A stretch of 64,000 bases of DNA from Pseudomonas sp. dw_612 (GCF_018449725.1 NZ_JAAVVC010000014.1:124001-188000), one strand, 5' to 3'. Shown: positions 50,399-59,332, numbered from the stretch's first letter. Numbers and translations are program-made. Notes: a model not told the origin generated them from the sequence alone.

Positions 50399-51304
50399 CT
50401 ACAAAAGTGGTTCGGCGCACACATCGCGAATGCACCCGCGCAACCAGCGATGCGCCGGGTCGGCGTCCAGTCGGGGGTGCCAGAACAACGACACGGTGAT
50501 CGGCGGGATCGACATCGGAAGCGCAAAACTGTGCAGCCCGGCGCGCAGGCTGGCGGTATGCCGTTCGGGAACGCTGGCGATCAGATCGCAGGCCCGAACG
50601 AGCGCCAGAGCAGTGGAAAAACCACCGACGAGGGTGACGATTTCCCTTTCAAGCCCGAGCGCATTCAGGGCGTCATCAATGGCCGTCGGACCTTTTTCGG
50701 GACCCCGTCGCGACACGCCAATGTGCCGACCCGCCGCATAACGCGCGGCGCTGATTTCGCCCTGGCTCAGCGGATGTTCCAAGCGCACGACGCCGATAAA
50801 ACGATCCCTGAACAACGCTTGCGCCCGCACTTCCGGCGCCATCGACTGGCCGACCACGCCGGTTTCCATGTCCACGCTGCCGTCGCGCAGTGGCGTGCTG
50901 TCCTTGTTTGGTTTCTGCACGAACAGCAGCCGCACGCCCGGCGCTTCTTCACTGACCCGAGCCAACAGTTCCGGGCCGAAGGTTTCTACAAAACCGTCGC
51001 TGGTACGCACGGTGAAGGTGCGCACCAACTGCTTCAGATTGAGCTGCTCGACGGGGCGCAACACCGCTTCGGCGTCCAGGACCAGTTGACTGACTTTATC
51101 GCGTAACTCGAGTGCCCGGGGCGTGGGCACGAGGCCGCGACCGGCCCGCACCAGCAGCGGATCCCCTGTGGTTTCACGCAAGCGCGCCAGCGCCCGGCTC
51201 ATCGCCGACGGGCTCAGCCGCAAGCGCTGGGCCGCGCGCGTGACACTGCCTTCCGCGAGCAGAACATCGAGGGTAATGAGCAGGTTGAGATCGGGCATCG
51301 ACAT
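50399..51304 (-). CDS. LysR family regulator, NodD-like branch
   Basis: A 301-residue protein: MSMPDLNLLITLDVLLAEGS, then RLSPSAMSRALARLRETTGDPLLVR in the DNA-binding part, and RTFTVRTSDGFVETFGPELL in the effector part. The PSAMSRALARLR helix is typical of the NodD-like branch. It is divergent from the MFS gene at 51449 and probably controls it. Two ATGs, at 51304 and 51298, are possible starts. Confidence 0.9.
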   Translation of the reverse strand: MSMPDLNLLITLDVLLAEGSVTRAAQRLRLSPSAMSRALARLRETTGDPLLVRAGRGLVPTPRALELRDKVSQLVLDAEAVLRPVEQLNLKQLVRTFTVRTSDGFVETFGPELLARVSEEAPGVRLLFVQKPNKDSTPLRDGSVDMETGVVGQSMAPEVRAQALFRDRFIGVVRLEHPLSQGEISAARYAAGRHIGVSRRGPEKGPTAIDDALNALGLEREIVTLVGGFSTALALVRACDLIASVPERHTASLRAGLHSFALPMSIPPITVSLFWHPRLDADPAHRWLRGCIRDVCAEPLL

Positions 51305-51347
51305 GGTTCGACGGTAGCACAGGCGTTATCGGGATAGCGCGTCAGAC

Positions 51348-51362
51348 GCACAAGTAATGTGC
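51348..51362. promoter_or_regulatory. Inverted repeat between the LysR and MFS genes
   Basis: GCAC and GTGC arms enclose AAGTAAT, 15 bp in all. Its place in the 144-bp divergent gap suits a LysR operator, but the arms are short. Confidence 0.3.
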
Positions 51363-51448
51363 AAACGGTGCGCCTTCCGCCTTTTCAGGCGAGGCCGTAG
51401 GCTTTTCACAGCGCCATTTCGGAACTGCCCGCCAAGGAAACCACCTTC

Positions 51449-52870
51449 ATGACCCCTGTAGATCAGACCCTCGCCGCCAGCGCCCAACGAACTCTCTCGC
51501 TGCGTTGGGTGCTCACCAGCCTGTCGTTGTCGATGTTGCTGTCCTCGCTGGGCACCAGCATTGCCAATGTCGGCTTGCCGGCGTTGGCGCAGGTGTTTGG
51601 CGCGTCCTTTCAGGACGTGCAGTGGATCGTCCTTGCGTACCTGCTGGCGATCACTACGTTGATCGTCAGCGTTGGAAAACTCGGTGATCTCATTGGCCGT
51701 CGCCGGTTGCTGCTGACGGGCATTGTTCTGTTCACGCTGGCCTCCGCGTTGTGCGGTCTGGCACCGAAGCTTTCGCTGTTGATCGCCGCCCGAGCGGCGC
51801 AGGGCCTGGGCGCGGCGATCATGATGGCGCTGACCCTGGCGTTTATCGGTGAAACGGTGCCAAAGGCCAAAACCGGTAGCGCCATGGGCTTGCTCGGGAC
51901 AATGTCAGCCATCGGTACGGCACTCGGGCCTTCACTGGGCGGCGTGTTGATCGCCGGGCTCGGCTGGCAGGCGATTTTCCTGATCAACGTACCGTTGGGG
52001 ATTCTGACGTTTGCGCTCGCCTGGCTGTACCTGCCTCTAGATCGTCGTGGGCCAAAAACCGGGCGCAGCGGTTTCGATCCTCTGGGTACGTTGCTGTTGG
52101 CGCTGACCCTCGCGGCCTATGCCCTCGCCATGACCCTGGGCCGCGGCAGTTTTGGTGCGCTCAATGGCGCGCTGTTGTTGGCGGCGGTCGCGGGTGGCGG
52201 GCTCTTCGTTTTCGTTGAGGCGAGGGTGGCGTCACCGTTGATTCGCCTGGGGATGTTCCGCGATCTGGCGCTGAGCGGGAGTCTCGCCAGCAACCTGTTG
52301 GTTTCGACGGTGATGATGGCGACGCTGGTGGTCGGGCCGTTTTACCTGTCCCGTGGCCTGGGGCTTAACCTGGCGGTGGTCGGGGTGGTGATGTCGATCG
52401 GTCCGATCATCTCGGCCCTCAGCGGCTTTCCGGCGGGGCGTGTGGTTGACCGCTTTGGCGCACCGATGATGGTCAGCGTCGGGCTGATGGCGATGGCGGC
52501 GGGGTCGATGGCGCTGTCCGTACTTCCGGCGGTGTTCGGCGTGGCGGGTTACGTCGCGGCCATCGCCGTTCTGACGCCTGGCTATCAGCTATTTCAGGCC
52601 GCCAACAACACGCAGGTGATGGTGGACGTGCCAGCGGACCAGCGCGGTGTGATGTCCGGCCTGCTCAGCCTGTCGCGCAACCTCGGTTTGATCACCGGCG
52701 CATCGGTGATCGGCGCGGTGTTTGCCCTCGCTTCGGCGACGACGGACCTGACGACGGCGGCCCCCGAAGCCGTCGCCACCGGAATGCGCATTACGTTTTT
52801 GGTGGCCTCTGCGCTGATCGTCGCCGCACTCGCCATCGCATTGGCAAGTATCGGGCGAAAAGCGACTTGA
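51449..52870 (+). CDS. MFS transporter, DHA2 (14-segment) drug efflux type
   Basis: A 473-residue protein. SLSMLLSSLGTSIANVGLPALAQ carries a DHA2-like motif and VQWIVLAYLLAITTLIVSVGKLGDLIGRRRL follows. The middle segments ARAAQGLGAAIMMALTLAFI and ATLVVGPFYLSRGLGLN are usual. About 14 membrane segments are predicted, and export of toxic compounds is the likely role. The ATG follows AAGGAAACCACCTTC. It is under the divergent LysR gene. Confidence 0.92.
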   Translation: MTPVDQTLAASAQRTLSLRWVLTSLSLSMLLSSLGTSIANVGLPALAQVFGASFQDVQWIVLAYLLAITTLIVSVGKLGDLIGRRRLLLTGIVLFTLASALCGLAPKLSLLIAARAAQGLGAAIMMALTLAFIGETVPKAKTGSAMGLLGTMSAIGTALGPSLGGVLIAGLGWQAIFLINVPLGILTFALAWLYLPLDRRGPKTGRSGFDPLGTLLLALTLAAYALAMTLGRGSFGALNGALLLAAVAGGGLFVFVEARVASPLIRLGMFRDLALSGSLASNLLVSTVMMATLVVGPFYLSRGLGLNLAVVGVVMSIGPIISALSGFPAGRVVDRFGAPMMVSVGLMAMAAGSMALSVLPAVFGVAGYVAAIAVLTPGYQLFQAANNTQVMVDVPADQRGVMSGLLSLSRNLGLITGASVIGAVFALASATTDLTTAAPEAVATGMRITFLVASALIVAALAIALASIGRKAT

Positions 52871-52889
52871 TCGCGCCGATCCTCCATTG

Positions 52890-52926
52890 ACGATTATTTT
52901 GTTGTGCGATACAACTAAATAATCGT
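52890..52926. promoter_or_regulatory. Long inverted repeat before the MarR-GNAT gene (autoregulatory operator)
   Basis: ACGATTATTTTGTTGT and ACAACTAAATAATCGT are 16-bp arms with one mismatch around GCGAT. The inner TTGT-N5-ACAA matches the usual MarR-family operator form. It ends 19 bp before the GTG start, so binding would block transcription of its own gene. Confidence 0.65.
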
Positions 52927-52945
52927 TTCCCACGAGGTGTGCGCC

Positions 52946-53908
52946 GTGATCGATTCAGACCTGATTAACCACGTTCGCTCGGCGTCGCGCCTGATGGTGC
53001 GCGAGTTGGGTTTTATGCAGGCCACGCTGGCGGCGACGGACTATCCGCCGTCCTCCGTGCACACCCTCGTCGAACTCGGAAACCACGACTCGCTGACCGC
53101 CGTGGAACTGGTGGGCATGCTCGGCCTGGAGAAGTCCAGCGTCAGCCGCATGGTGCGCAAGCTCATCGAGGCGGGTGAGATCGAAGAAGTGCCGAATGAA
53201 CAGGATGCACGCTCGAAAAAGCTGCAACTGACCGATCAGGGGCGGCACACCTTGCGCGCAGTGGACGCCTTTGCCACCCAGCGAGTCAGCGCGGCCATGA
53301 CTCACTTGACCGAGGTGCAACAGCAGACCGTCAGTGCCGGTCTCGGTCATTACGCCGCTGCCTTGCGAACTCAGCGACTCGGTACAGACGCGCCCGCGGC
53401 GGCACTGGAGATTGCTCGGGGTTACCGCCCCGGCATCATCGGTCGCATGGTGGAAATGCACGCCCGTTACTACGCCCGGTACGCGAACTTCGGTCAGCCA
53501 TTCGAAAGCCTGGTGGCTTCCGACATGGCCGAATTGATGGGGCGCCTGCACAACCCGCGCAACGAGGTGTGGGTGGCGCTGGATGGCGAGCGCATTGTCG
53601 GTTCGATCGCCATTGACGGCGAGGGCGAGGGCGAGGGCGGCGGCGCGGTGCTGCGCTGTTTCATTCTGGATGACAGCGCCCGGGGCAAAGGCGCCGGCAA
53701 ACGTCTGTTGGCCGAGGCGATCAAGTTCTGTGACGAATGGGGTTTCCGAGAAACGCGGCTCTGGACGTTCAAGGGCCTGGATGCGGCGCGTAAATTGTAT
53801 GAAGACGTGGGTTTCATCCTGGCGCAGGAGCAAGAGAGCGAACAGTGGGGTGGACGGATTACCGGGCAGTGGTTTGTGCGACCTGGGCCGGGCAATCCGT
53901 CAATCTGA
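52946..53908 (+). CDS. MarR-GNAT fusion: DNA-binding regulator with acetyltransferase domain
   Basis: A 320-residue two-domain protein. The N-terminal MarR domain (1-140) has LTAVELVGMLGLEKSSVSRM and VRKLIEAGEIEEVPNEQDARSK. The C-terminal GNAT domain (150-320) has GAVLRCFILDDSARGKGAGKRLLAEAI and LWTFKGLDAARKLYEDVGF. I chose the GTG at 52946, after GAGGTGTGCGCC. An acidic-Gly run (GEGEGEGGG) lies between its first strands. The long palindrome upstream suggests autoregulation. The acetyl target is unknown; it is also possible that the GNAT fold is the ligand sensor. Confidence 0.9.
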   Translation: MIDSDLINHVRSASRLMVRELGFMQATLAATDYPPSSVHTLVELGNHDSLTAVELVGMLGLEKSSVSRMVRKLIEAGEIEEVPNEQDARSKKLQLTDQGRHTLRAVDAFATQRVSAAMTHLTEVQQQTVSAGLGHYAAALRTQRLGTDAPAAALEIARGYRPGIIGRMVEMHARYYARYANFGQPFESLVASDMAELMGRLHNPRNEVWVALDGERIVGSIAIDGEGEGEGGGAVLRCFILDDSARGKGAGKRLLAEAIKFCDEWGFRETRLWTFKGLDAARKLYEDVGFILAQEQESEQWGGRITGQWFVRPGPGNPSI

Positions 53909-53917
53909 TCAGGTGCG

Positions 53918-55249
53918 TTACAAGCCCGTGTCGGGCGGCGTAATCCGCGCCAGCATCACCGTGTATTCTTCCGCTGCAATTTGACGAAACTTCATTTTTG
54001 TCACGGCCTGACGCGATATGTCTTCGTCATTGGGAAACAGGCGTTTGGCAGCCGTCTGCACGATGACATCCGGTGCCTCGATCAGTGGAAACGGACCACT
54101 GGCGGAAGGCTCCGTTGGCGGATCGAGCGCCCTCACCAGCAGGTAAATCGGCACGACGTCGGCCAGCCCCACGTCGATCAGTTGGGATGCGTTTTGTCCC
54201 AGATGCCGCCGCACGATGGCTTGAGAACCCAGGCGCAAGGTGAACCTGAACGGGAACCCGGTACGGATTGAAAGCAGGACCGGATCGGCTGCGGCCACCT
54301 GCTCGATTGAGTTGATGCCTTCTGACTCCAGCGTCGCCACCACCGGCAGTGTCACGCCTTCCAGGACCAGCAACTTGTCAGAACTGCCACCGTCCCTGTC
54401 CTCTGCGGTCAGTTGCGGGAAGCCGAGTCTGCGGATGACCTTCATCAGCGGATCGATGGGCAGGGTGCCCAAGGCAAAGGCGAGGGCTAGATGGGTCCCT
54501 TTCGGACCGGCACTCGCAATCACCAGGGCCAGGGGAATCGCCAGGAACAGGCGCAGGGCGTACCAATACACATCGGAAATGTTCAGTGATTTGCGCCGGA
54601 TACCCAGCACGGAGTCACTGACGACAAACATGAAGGCCCCCGCCAGTGAACTAAGCAGCAGGGGACTATCCATATCTGGATAGATGCAAACCAGTTGTAG
54701 TGAGTGCAGGCAGGCCGGTTTCAGATAGTTGGAGGCATACAGGGCTGCCCCTGCATAAGCCATCGACAAAAGAATGGTGAAAGGAACAACAAACGGCACC
54801 AGCCCATATTGCTCATGGTAAATCCGAGCAAATAGACGCTCACATAACACTGGGTTTTTATCGGCGCAGGTTCTCCAATCCGGATCATCAGGCTTCAGCA
54901 ACTTTTCATCTTCGAGGGAATGAATGAGGCTGGGCGACCAAAAGCGTTGCAGATAGGCCACCAAGGCGCCGCCTTTCAAACTGTTCTGGAATTCGCTGTA
55001 TCGGGTAAACCAACCCAGGCTCAGAAAAATGATGAGCGGGGCGCCGCATAGCCCTGTTGTGAAAGCTCCCATTACCGCCACAAACAGCAGGATTTCACCG
55101 CTGAGCCCGGCTATGTACAGCATGAACAGCCATCCGAGAGCATTGATGGCCAACAAAATGCTGGTCAGGAACAGACACCGCCACCGAGGTCTCCAGTGGG
55201 ATTCTTTGAGTAGAAAAGTTCTGCGCCTACCTTCCGTGGTCTTACTCAT
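53918..55249 (-). CDS. Membrane protein of unknown function with a helix-hairpin-helix-like tail
   Basis: A 443-residue protein. Membrane segments lie near residues 28-45, 53-78, 150-172, 200-215 and 230-260. The C-terminal soluble part has TLPVVATLESEGINSIEQVAAADPVLLSIRTG, in two parts: VATLESEGINSIEQVAAAD and PVLLSIRTGF. Its form (EGI-S-EQVA-ADP) resembles a helix-hairpin-helix module. A charged N-terminus (MSKTTEGRRRTF) faces the cytoplasm. No family is recognised. It converges with the MarR-GNAT gene, with only 9 bp between the stops. Confidence 0.65.
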   Translation of the reverse strand: MSKTTEGRRRTFLLKESHWRPRWRCLFLTSILLAINALGWLFMLYIAGLSGEILLFVAVMGAFTTGLCGAPLIIFLSLGWFTRYSEFQNSLKGGALVAYLQRFWSPSLIHSLEDEKLLKPDDPDWRTCADKNPVLCERLFARIYHEQYGLVPFVVPFTILLSMAYAGAALYASNYLKPACLHSLQLVCIYPDMDSPLLLSSLAGAFMFVVSDSVLGIRRKSLNISDVYWYALRLFLAIPLALVIASAGPKGTHLALAFALGTLPIDPLMKVIRRLGFPQLTAEDRDGGSSDKLLVLEGVTLPVVATLESEGINSIEQVAAADPVLLSIRTGFPFRFTLRLGSQAIVRRHLGQNASQLIDVGLADVVPIYLLVRALDPPTEPSASGPFPLIEAPDVIVQTAAKRLFPNDEDISRQAVTKMKFRQIAAEEYTVMLARITPPDTGL

Positions 55250-55464
55250 CGGTATTCTCCGAAAGTAAATAAATCCTGCCGCGTGCTTTGGCGATGCAGG
55301 TTGTAGTTAACAGGAAGGCAGAACGAGTGCACTACAGTGGTAACACTAGCAATAGAACTTGTTTAATCCAGAACGCTATCCGCCCAGGTTAGGTTGTTTT
55401 TGAATAAGGCCAATTTCGGATGGGAAGTCCGACCCTGGACTGTTTTTTTGAACTGACGCGATAT

Positions 55465-55497
55465 ATAAGCCCAAGAACCAAAGGTCCCCGGGCTTAT
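55465..55497. terminator. Hairpin after the aldehyde dehydrogenase gene
   Basis: ATAAGCCC and GGGCTTAT pair perfectly over 8 bp, with a weaker inner match, 9 bp beyond the stop of the leftward gene. Only AT-rich sequence (ATATATCGC) follows, so termination strength is unclear. The gap 55250-55505 holds no gene. Confidence 0.5.
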
Positions 55498-55505
55498 CGA
55501 TGCAA

Positions 55506-56897
55506 TCAGCGACGATCCAGCCACACCGTCTGCGCATTACAGAACTCACGCACGCCGAAATGCGAGAGTTCACGACCAAACCCGCTTTTCTTCACGCCGC
55601 CGAAGGTGACGCGTGGGTCGCTGGCGCTGTAGCCATTGATGAATACACCGCCGGTTTCGAGTTCGTCAGCCATTTGCTTGGCCAGTTCGAGATTGCGGGT
55701 GTAGATCGTCGCCGTCAGCCCGAAGTCGCTGTCATTGGCCAGCGCCAGAGCATGGTCGGCATCCCGTGCGGTGATGATCGAAGCCACCGGGCCGAACAGT
55801 TCCTGCTTGAACGAGGTCATTTGGTCGGTGACGTTGCTGAACACGGTCGGCTCGTAGAAGTTGCCGGGGCCTTCGGCCTTTTGGCCGCCCAGCAGCAAAG
55901 TCGCGCCTTCTTCCAGGGTGTCGCGCACCTGTTGGTCCAGTTCATCACGCAGATCAAAACGGGCCATGGGTCCGATGTAGGTGTCGCTGGCCAGAGGATC
56001 GCCGACCACCAGTTGGCGCGTGGCTTCGACAAACTTGCGGGTGAATGCCTCGACCACGCCTTGCTCGACAATCAGGCGTTTGGCCGCTGCGCAGACTTGC
56101 CCGGTGTTCTGGTAACGGCCAATCACAGCGGCTTTGACAGCGTCGTCCAAGTCAGCATCGTTGAGCACAATGAACGGATCGGAACCACCGAGTTCCAGCA
56201 CGCATTTCTTCAAGGCTGCACCGGCCTGGGCGCCGATGGCCATGCCGGCGCGCACACTGCCGGTGAGGGTCACGGCGGCGATACGCGGATCGGCAATCGC
56301 CGTGGACACGCCGTCCGGCGTGACGTTGATCACTTCAAACACACCTTCGGCAAACCCGGCGCGCTGAATGGCATCGCGCAACAGATAGGCGCAGCCCATC
56401 ACGTTCGGGGCGTGCTTGAGGACATAAGTGTTGCCGGCGATCAATGCGGGGACGGCGCCGCGCAGCACCTGCCAGATCGGGAAGTTCCACGGCATCACCG
56501 CGAGAATCGGGCCCAACGGGCGGTATTCGATGCGCGCCTTGCCACCTTCAACCAGCGTCGGCTCGGCGGTCAGCATGGCGGGGCCATGTTCGGCGTACCA
56601 CTCGCAGAGCTGCGCGCACTTTTCGATTTCACCCCGGGCCTGGGCGGTAGGCTTGCCCATTTCCAGGGTGATCATGCGCGCCAGTTTTTGCGCGTCATCG
56701 CGCAGCGCCTGAGCCAGGGCGACCAGCAATTGCGAACGCTGATTGACGGGCGTCCGGCGCCATACGGAGAAGCCGCTGGCGGCACGGGCGAGGGCGGCAT
56801 CCAGTTCCGCGGCGGATTCAAAAGCATAGTGACCGATCTGCTCGCCATTGGTGGGGTTGATCGAAATGGCATGGGTGAGACTGGAAACCTGGTTCAT
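55506..56897 (-). CDS. NAD(P)-dependent aldehyde dehydrogenase, succinate-semialdehyde type
   Basis: A 463-residue enzyme. Cys269 (NTGQVCAAAKR) and Glu235 (VLELGGSDPF) form the active site. PWNFPIWQVLRGAVPALIAGN and LTGSVRAGMAIG hold the cofactor. The ARIEYRPLGPILAVMPWNFP region and VTFGGVKKSGFGRELSHFG ending match Sad/YneI-type succinate-semialdehyde dehydrogenases. It is divergent from a LysR gene 100 bp away, which probably regulates it. The exact aldehyde is not certain. Confidence 0.9.
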   Translation of the reverse strand: MNQVSSLTHAISINPTNGEQIGHYAFESAAELDAALARAASGFSVWRRTPVNQRSQLLVALAQALRDDAQKLARMITLEMGKPTAQARGEIEKCAQLCEWYAEHGPAMLTAEPTLVEGGKARIEYRPLGPILAVMPWNFPIWQVLRGAVPALIAGNTYVLKHAPNVMGCAYLLRDAIQRAGFAEGVFEVINVTPDGVSTAIADPRIAAVTLTGSVRAGMAIGAQAGAALKKCVLELGGSDPFIVLNDADLDDAVKAAVIGRYQNTGQVCAAAKRLIVEQGVVEAFTRKFVEATRQLVVGDPLASDTYIGPMARFDLRDELDQQVRDTLEEGATLLLGGQKAEGPGNFYEPTVFSNVTDQMTSFKQELFGPVASIITARDADHALALANDSDFGLTATIYTRNLELAKQMADELETGGVFINGYSASDPRVTFGGVKKSGFGRELSHFGVREFCNAQTVWLDRR

Positions 56898-56997
56898 GGC
56901 ACCGTCCTGCTGGGTGGGGATGCGCTCAGGTTACGGGGGTGGTTGTTTTCTGGAAACTGAATAATACTGAGCCTATCGTTCACGTTTGGAGAATGAC

Positions 56998-57876
56998 TTG
57001 GATCTGGTCCAGCTCGAGATTTTCAAGGCTGTCGCCGAGCACGGCAGCATCAGCGCGGCCGCTCAACACATCCACCGGGTACCGTCGAACCTGACGACGC
57101 GGATCAAGCAACTGGAACAGGATCTGGGCGTGGACCTGTTTATCCGCGAGAAAAGCCGCTTGCGCCTGTCACCGGCCGGATGGAGTTTTCTCGACTATGC
57201 CCGGCGCATCCTCGACCTGGTTCAGGAGGCCCGGGCGACGGTCGCGGGCGAAGAGCCGCAGGGATCGTTTCCCCTCGGTTCACTGGAAAGTACGGCGGCG
57301 GTGCGGATTCCGGAGTTGTTGGCCGCTTACAACCAGCAATACGCCAAGGTCGAGCTGGACCTGTCCACCGGGCCGTCCGGCACCATGATCGACGGCGTGC
57401 TGTCGGGCCGACTGGCTGCCGCGTTCGTCGATGGGCCGGTGCTGCACCCGGCGCTTGAAGGCGTGCCGGCGTTCGAGGAAGAAATGGTGCTGATCGCACC
57501 GCTCAACCACGCCCCGATCCACCGCGCGCAAGACGTCAACGGCGAGAACATCTACGCCTTCCGCGCCAATTGTTCGTATCGGCATCACTTCGAAAGCTGG
57601 TTCAGCCAGGACGCGTCAGTACCCGGCAAGATTTTCGAAATGGAGTCTTATCACGGCATGCTGGCCTGCGTCAGCGCCGGTGCAGGTTTGGCGCTGATGC
57701 CCCGCAGCATGCTTGAAAGCATGCCTGGCTGCACCACGGTGAGCATCTGGCCATTGTCGGAGTCTTTCCGTTATTTGCGCACCTGGCTGGTGTGGCGCCG
57801 AGGCACGGTGTCGCAGAGCCTGACCATGTTTGTGCGTTTGCTGGAGGCGCGTGGCGTGGTGCAGGCAGCAATATAA
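56998..57876 (+). CDS. LysR family regulator next to the aldehyde dehydrogenase
   Basis: A 292-residue LysR protein beginning DLVQLEIFKAVAEHGSISAA, then HRVPSNLTTRIKQLEQDLGV in the DNA-binding part. The effector part has STAAVRIPELLAAYNQQYAKVEL and GMLACVSAGAGLALMP. I chose the TTG at 56998, six bases after GGAG; the reading frame also allows a TTG at 56986. Divergent arrangement with the dehydrogenase gene suggests it is that gene's regulator. Confidence 0.9.
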   Translation: MDLVQLEIFKAVAEHGSISAAAQHIHRVPSNLTTRIKQLEQDLGVDLFIREKSRLRLSPAGWSFLDYARRILDLVQEARATVAGEEPQGSFPLGSLESTAAVRIPELLAAYNQQYAKVELDLSTGPSGTMIDGVLSGRLAAAFVDGPVLHPALEGVPAFEEEMVLIAPLNHAPIHRAQDVNGENIYAFRANCSYRHHFESWFSQDASVPGKIFEMESYHGMLACVSAGAGLALMPRSMLESMPGCTTVSIWPLSESFRYLRTWLVWRRGTVSQSLTMFVRLLEARGVVQAAI

Positions 57877-57973
57877 ATGGCGTCAAAAAAGTGATATCTA
57901 TTGGCCACCACCTTCGTTAGAGTACGCGCCGCCCGGGAGACGGATCCCGGGCGTTTACTAATGGAGTTACACC

Positions 57974-58309
57974 GTGAATTACCTCAGCAAAGTAGTCGCC
58001 ATCGCTCTGTTCGGTCTGGTTTTGGCAGGTTGCACTGGCACCGCGATGAAGACCCAGCATTACGACAGCAGCCAATACACCGTCCTGGGCCACAGTGAAG
58101 CAACCGCCACCGGCATGCTGCTGTTCGGCTGCATCCCGATCAAACAGAACAACCGTTTTGTTCGCGCTCAAGACGCGGCGATCCTGGCCAAGGGCGGCGA
58201 TGCCATGATCAACACCCAGGTGCAGGAAAACTGGTTCTGGGCCTACGTCCTGACCGGTTACACCACCAAGGTTTCGGGTGATGTGATCAAGCTGAACAAG
58301 GTTCAGTAA
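57974..58309 (+). CDS. Predicted lipoprotein of unknown function
   Basis: A 111-residue protein with a lipobox LVLAGC at the end of a signal peptide (MNYLSKVVAIALFGLVLAGC). The mature part has ATGMLLFGCIPIKQNNRFVRAQ, then DAAILAKGGDAMINTQVQENWFWAYVLTGY, which looks like a conserved compact fold found in several secreted lipoproteins. The start is GTG at 57974 after GGAGTTACACC. Its function is unknown. Confidence 0.85.
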   Translation: MNYLSKVVAIALFGLVLAGCTGTAMKTQHYDSSQYTVLGHSEATATGMLLFGCIPIKQNNRFVRAQDAAILAKGGDAMINTQVQENWFWAYVLTGYTTKVSGDVIKLNKVQ

Positions 58310-58323
58310 GCGACGATCCCTAT

Positions 58324-58357
58324 CCTGTGGGAGCCGGGCTTGCTCGCTCCCACCAGG
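58324..58357. repeat. Shortened REP pair
   Basis: CCTGTGGGAGC faces GCTCCCACCAGG with only about 11 bases between. The pair looks like a BIME that has lost its spacer and inner halves by deletion. Confidence 0.7.
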
Positions 58358-58412
58358 ATGGCGCTGTACCCATCCTTCTACACCCCGAAGCATCGCAACA
58401 TCTCCCTCCCGC

Positions 58413-58982
58413 TTAACTCGTGCACAACTCCCCCGTGGCGCGGATCAGCGCCAGCTCATGCAAGCGATCCTTCGTCAGGTTGACTCGAGCCTTGCCCAGC
58501 CAATTGGCGCAGTGCGGGTCATTGCGGTAGGGCAGGAAGTCGGCGTATTGCTGTAACAGACGATTTTGCAGCTCATCCAGACGTGGCCGGATCTGATTGG
58601 CGAGGTCCGGACGTGGCGTGTCAGGCGCCTTGCCGGCGGCGCGCCACTTGGCCAGTAATCCGTATTGCACCAGTTTGTTGGCTTCCATCTGCGCGGCGAG
58701 CAATTGGCCGACGTCTTGCGGGTCGAGTTTGCGGTCGGCTGCCAGCGTCTTGGCATTGGCGATGACTTGCGCTTCCCGGGCGCTGTCCTGGATCGGTTTG
58801 CCACTGTCCCACTTGGTCAGCGCCACCAGATCGCCGATGTTCAGGCGTTCATTCAAGGTCACCAGCAACGGTTGCAATGTCGCGGGTGCCGGGACGGGTG
58901 TGGCGGCCTGGACGCTGCCAATGAACAAGCCGAGGGCGGCGCAACCGAGCAGCCGTTGCGGTAAACGTAGCGGGGTGAACAT
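58413..58982 (-). CDS. Secreted chorismate mutase, AroQ-gamma type
   Basis: The signal peptide (MFTPLRLPQRLLGCAALGLF, cleaved near VQA) places the enzyme in the periplasm. The helical AroQ core has LVTLNERLNIGDLVALTKWD, SAREAQVIANAKTLAADRKL and QLLAAQMEANKLVQYGLLAKW. Its Arg, Lys and Glu/Gln residues would bind chorismate. The C-terminal half with two cysteines (PHCANWLG and GELCTS) fits the gamma type. I chose the ATG at 58982. The substrate route in the periplasm is not settled for this class. Confidence 0.9.
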   Translation of the reverse strand: MFTPLRLPQRLLGCAALGLFIGSVQAATPVPAPATLQPLLVTLNERLNIGDLVALTKWDSGKPIQDSAREAQVIANAKTLAADRKLDPQDVGQLLAAQMEANKLVQYGLLAKWRAAGKAPDTPRPDLANQIRPRLDELQNRLLQQYADFLPYRNDPHCANWLGKARVNLTKDRLHELALIRATGELCTS

Positions 58983-59061
58983 AGACCCAACCTCTTCGCG
59001 GCTTAAAGCCGTTGTCTGCAGGTGTTTAATGGAGCGCAACAATCTAGCACCTGCGGACACG

Positions 59062-59288
59062 AAAAAGCCCGCACGAAGCGGGCTTTGGAATTTGAGTAGG
59101 TGGCCGGTGCTGGTCTCCGGCTTACGAGATTTATCAGGCCTCTCACAGCAAAGCGATGTGCTTTACTGCCTCACACGGCATAAGGGCTGGATCTCAGCGC
59201 GGAGATCTTTCTAACCGTGTACCCTTCGGAGCGCGCCCCACGCTTCCTCGCTATCCTCTTGCGCATCAGTCTGCGTCTTCACCTACCA
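59062..59288 (-). ncRNA. Candidate structured RNA with its own terminator
   Basis: Read leftward: the ends pair (59288-59281 with 59102-59095; eight pairs, one G.U). Inside are a 10-bp hairpin with two G.U pairs (59169-59160 with 59154-59145), a GCCGG/CCGGC hairpin (59121-59103), an ACACGG/CCGTGT stem and a GATCTC/GAGATC stem. The G.U pairs would be mismatches on the other strand. It ends in GCCCGCTTCGTGCGGGC plus five T (59083-59062). The gap 58983-59448 has no protein gene. I cannot name it; GGAGACC and several AGAGG or GAGG strings are noted. Confidence 0.5.
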
Positions 59289-59302
59289 CTTCAGAATAGC
59301 CA

Positions 59303-59332
59303 AAAAGACCAAGGCCCGGGCCGGTCTTTTTA
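59303..59332. terminator. Bidirectional terminator
   Basis: AAAAAGACC (59303-59311) and GGTCTTTTT (59324-59332) are inverted around a GC-rich centre (GGCCCGGGCC). A, T tracts on both sides allow use in either direction. Confidence 0.7.

Noticed and set aside
55500..56960. 486-codon frame antisense to the aldehyde dehydrogenase
   Set aside because: Shadow frame; no domain and unusual His/Gln content.
59095..59288. 4.5S RNA, tmRNA or cobalamin riboswitch
   Set aside because: GGTGCTGGTCTCC recalls 4.5S RNA and GGAGACC recalls a B12 box, but the GGAAGCAGCC-type core, the tag frame and the other riboswitch core motifs are missing.
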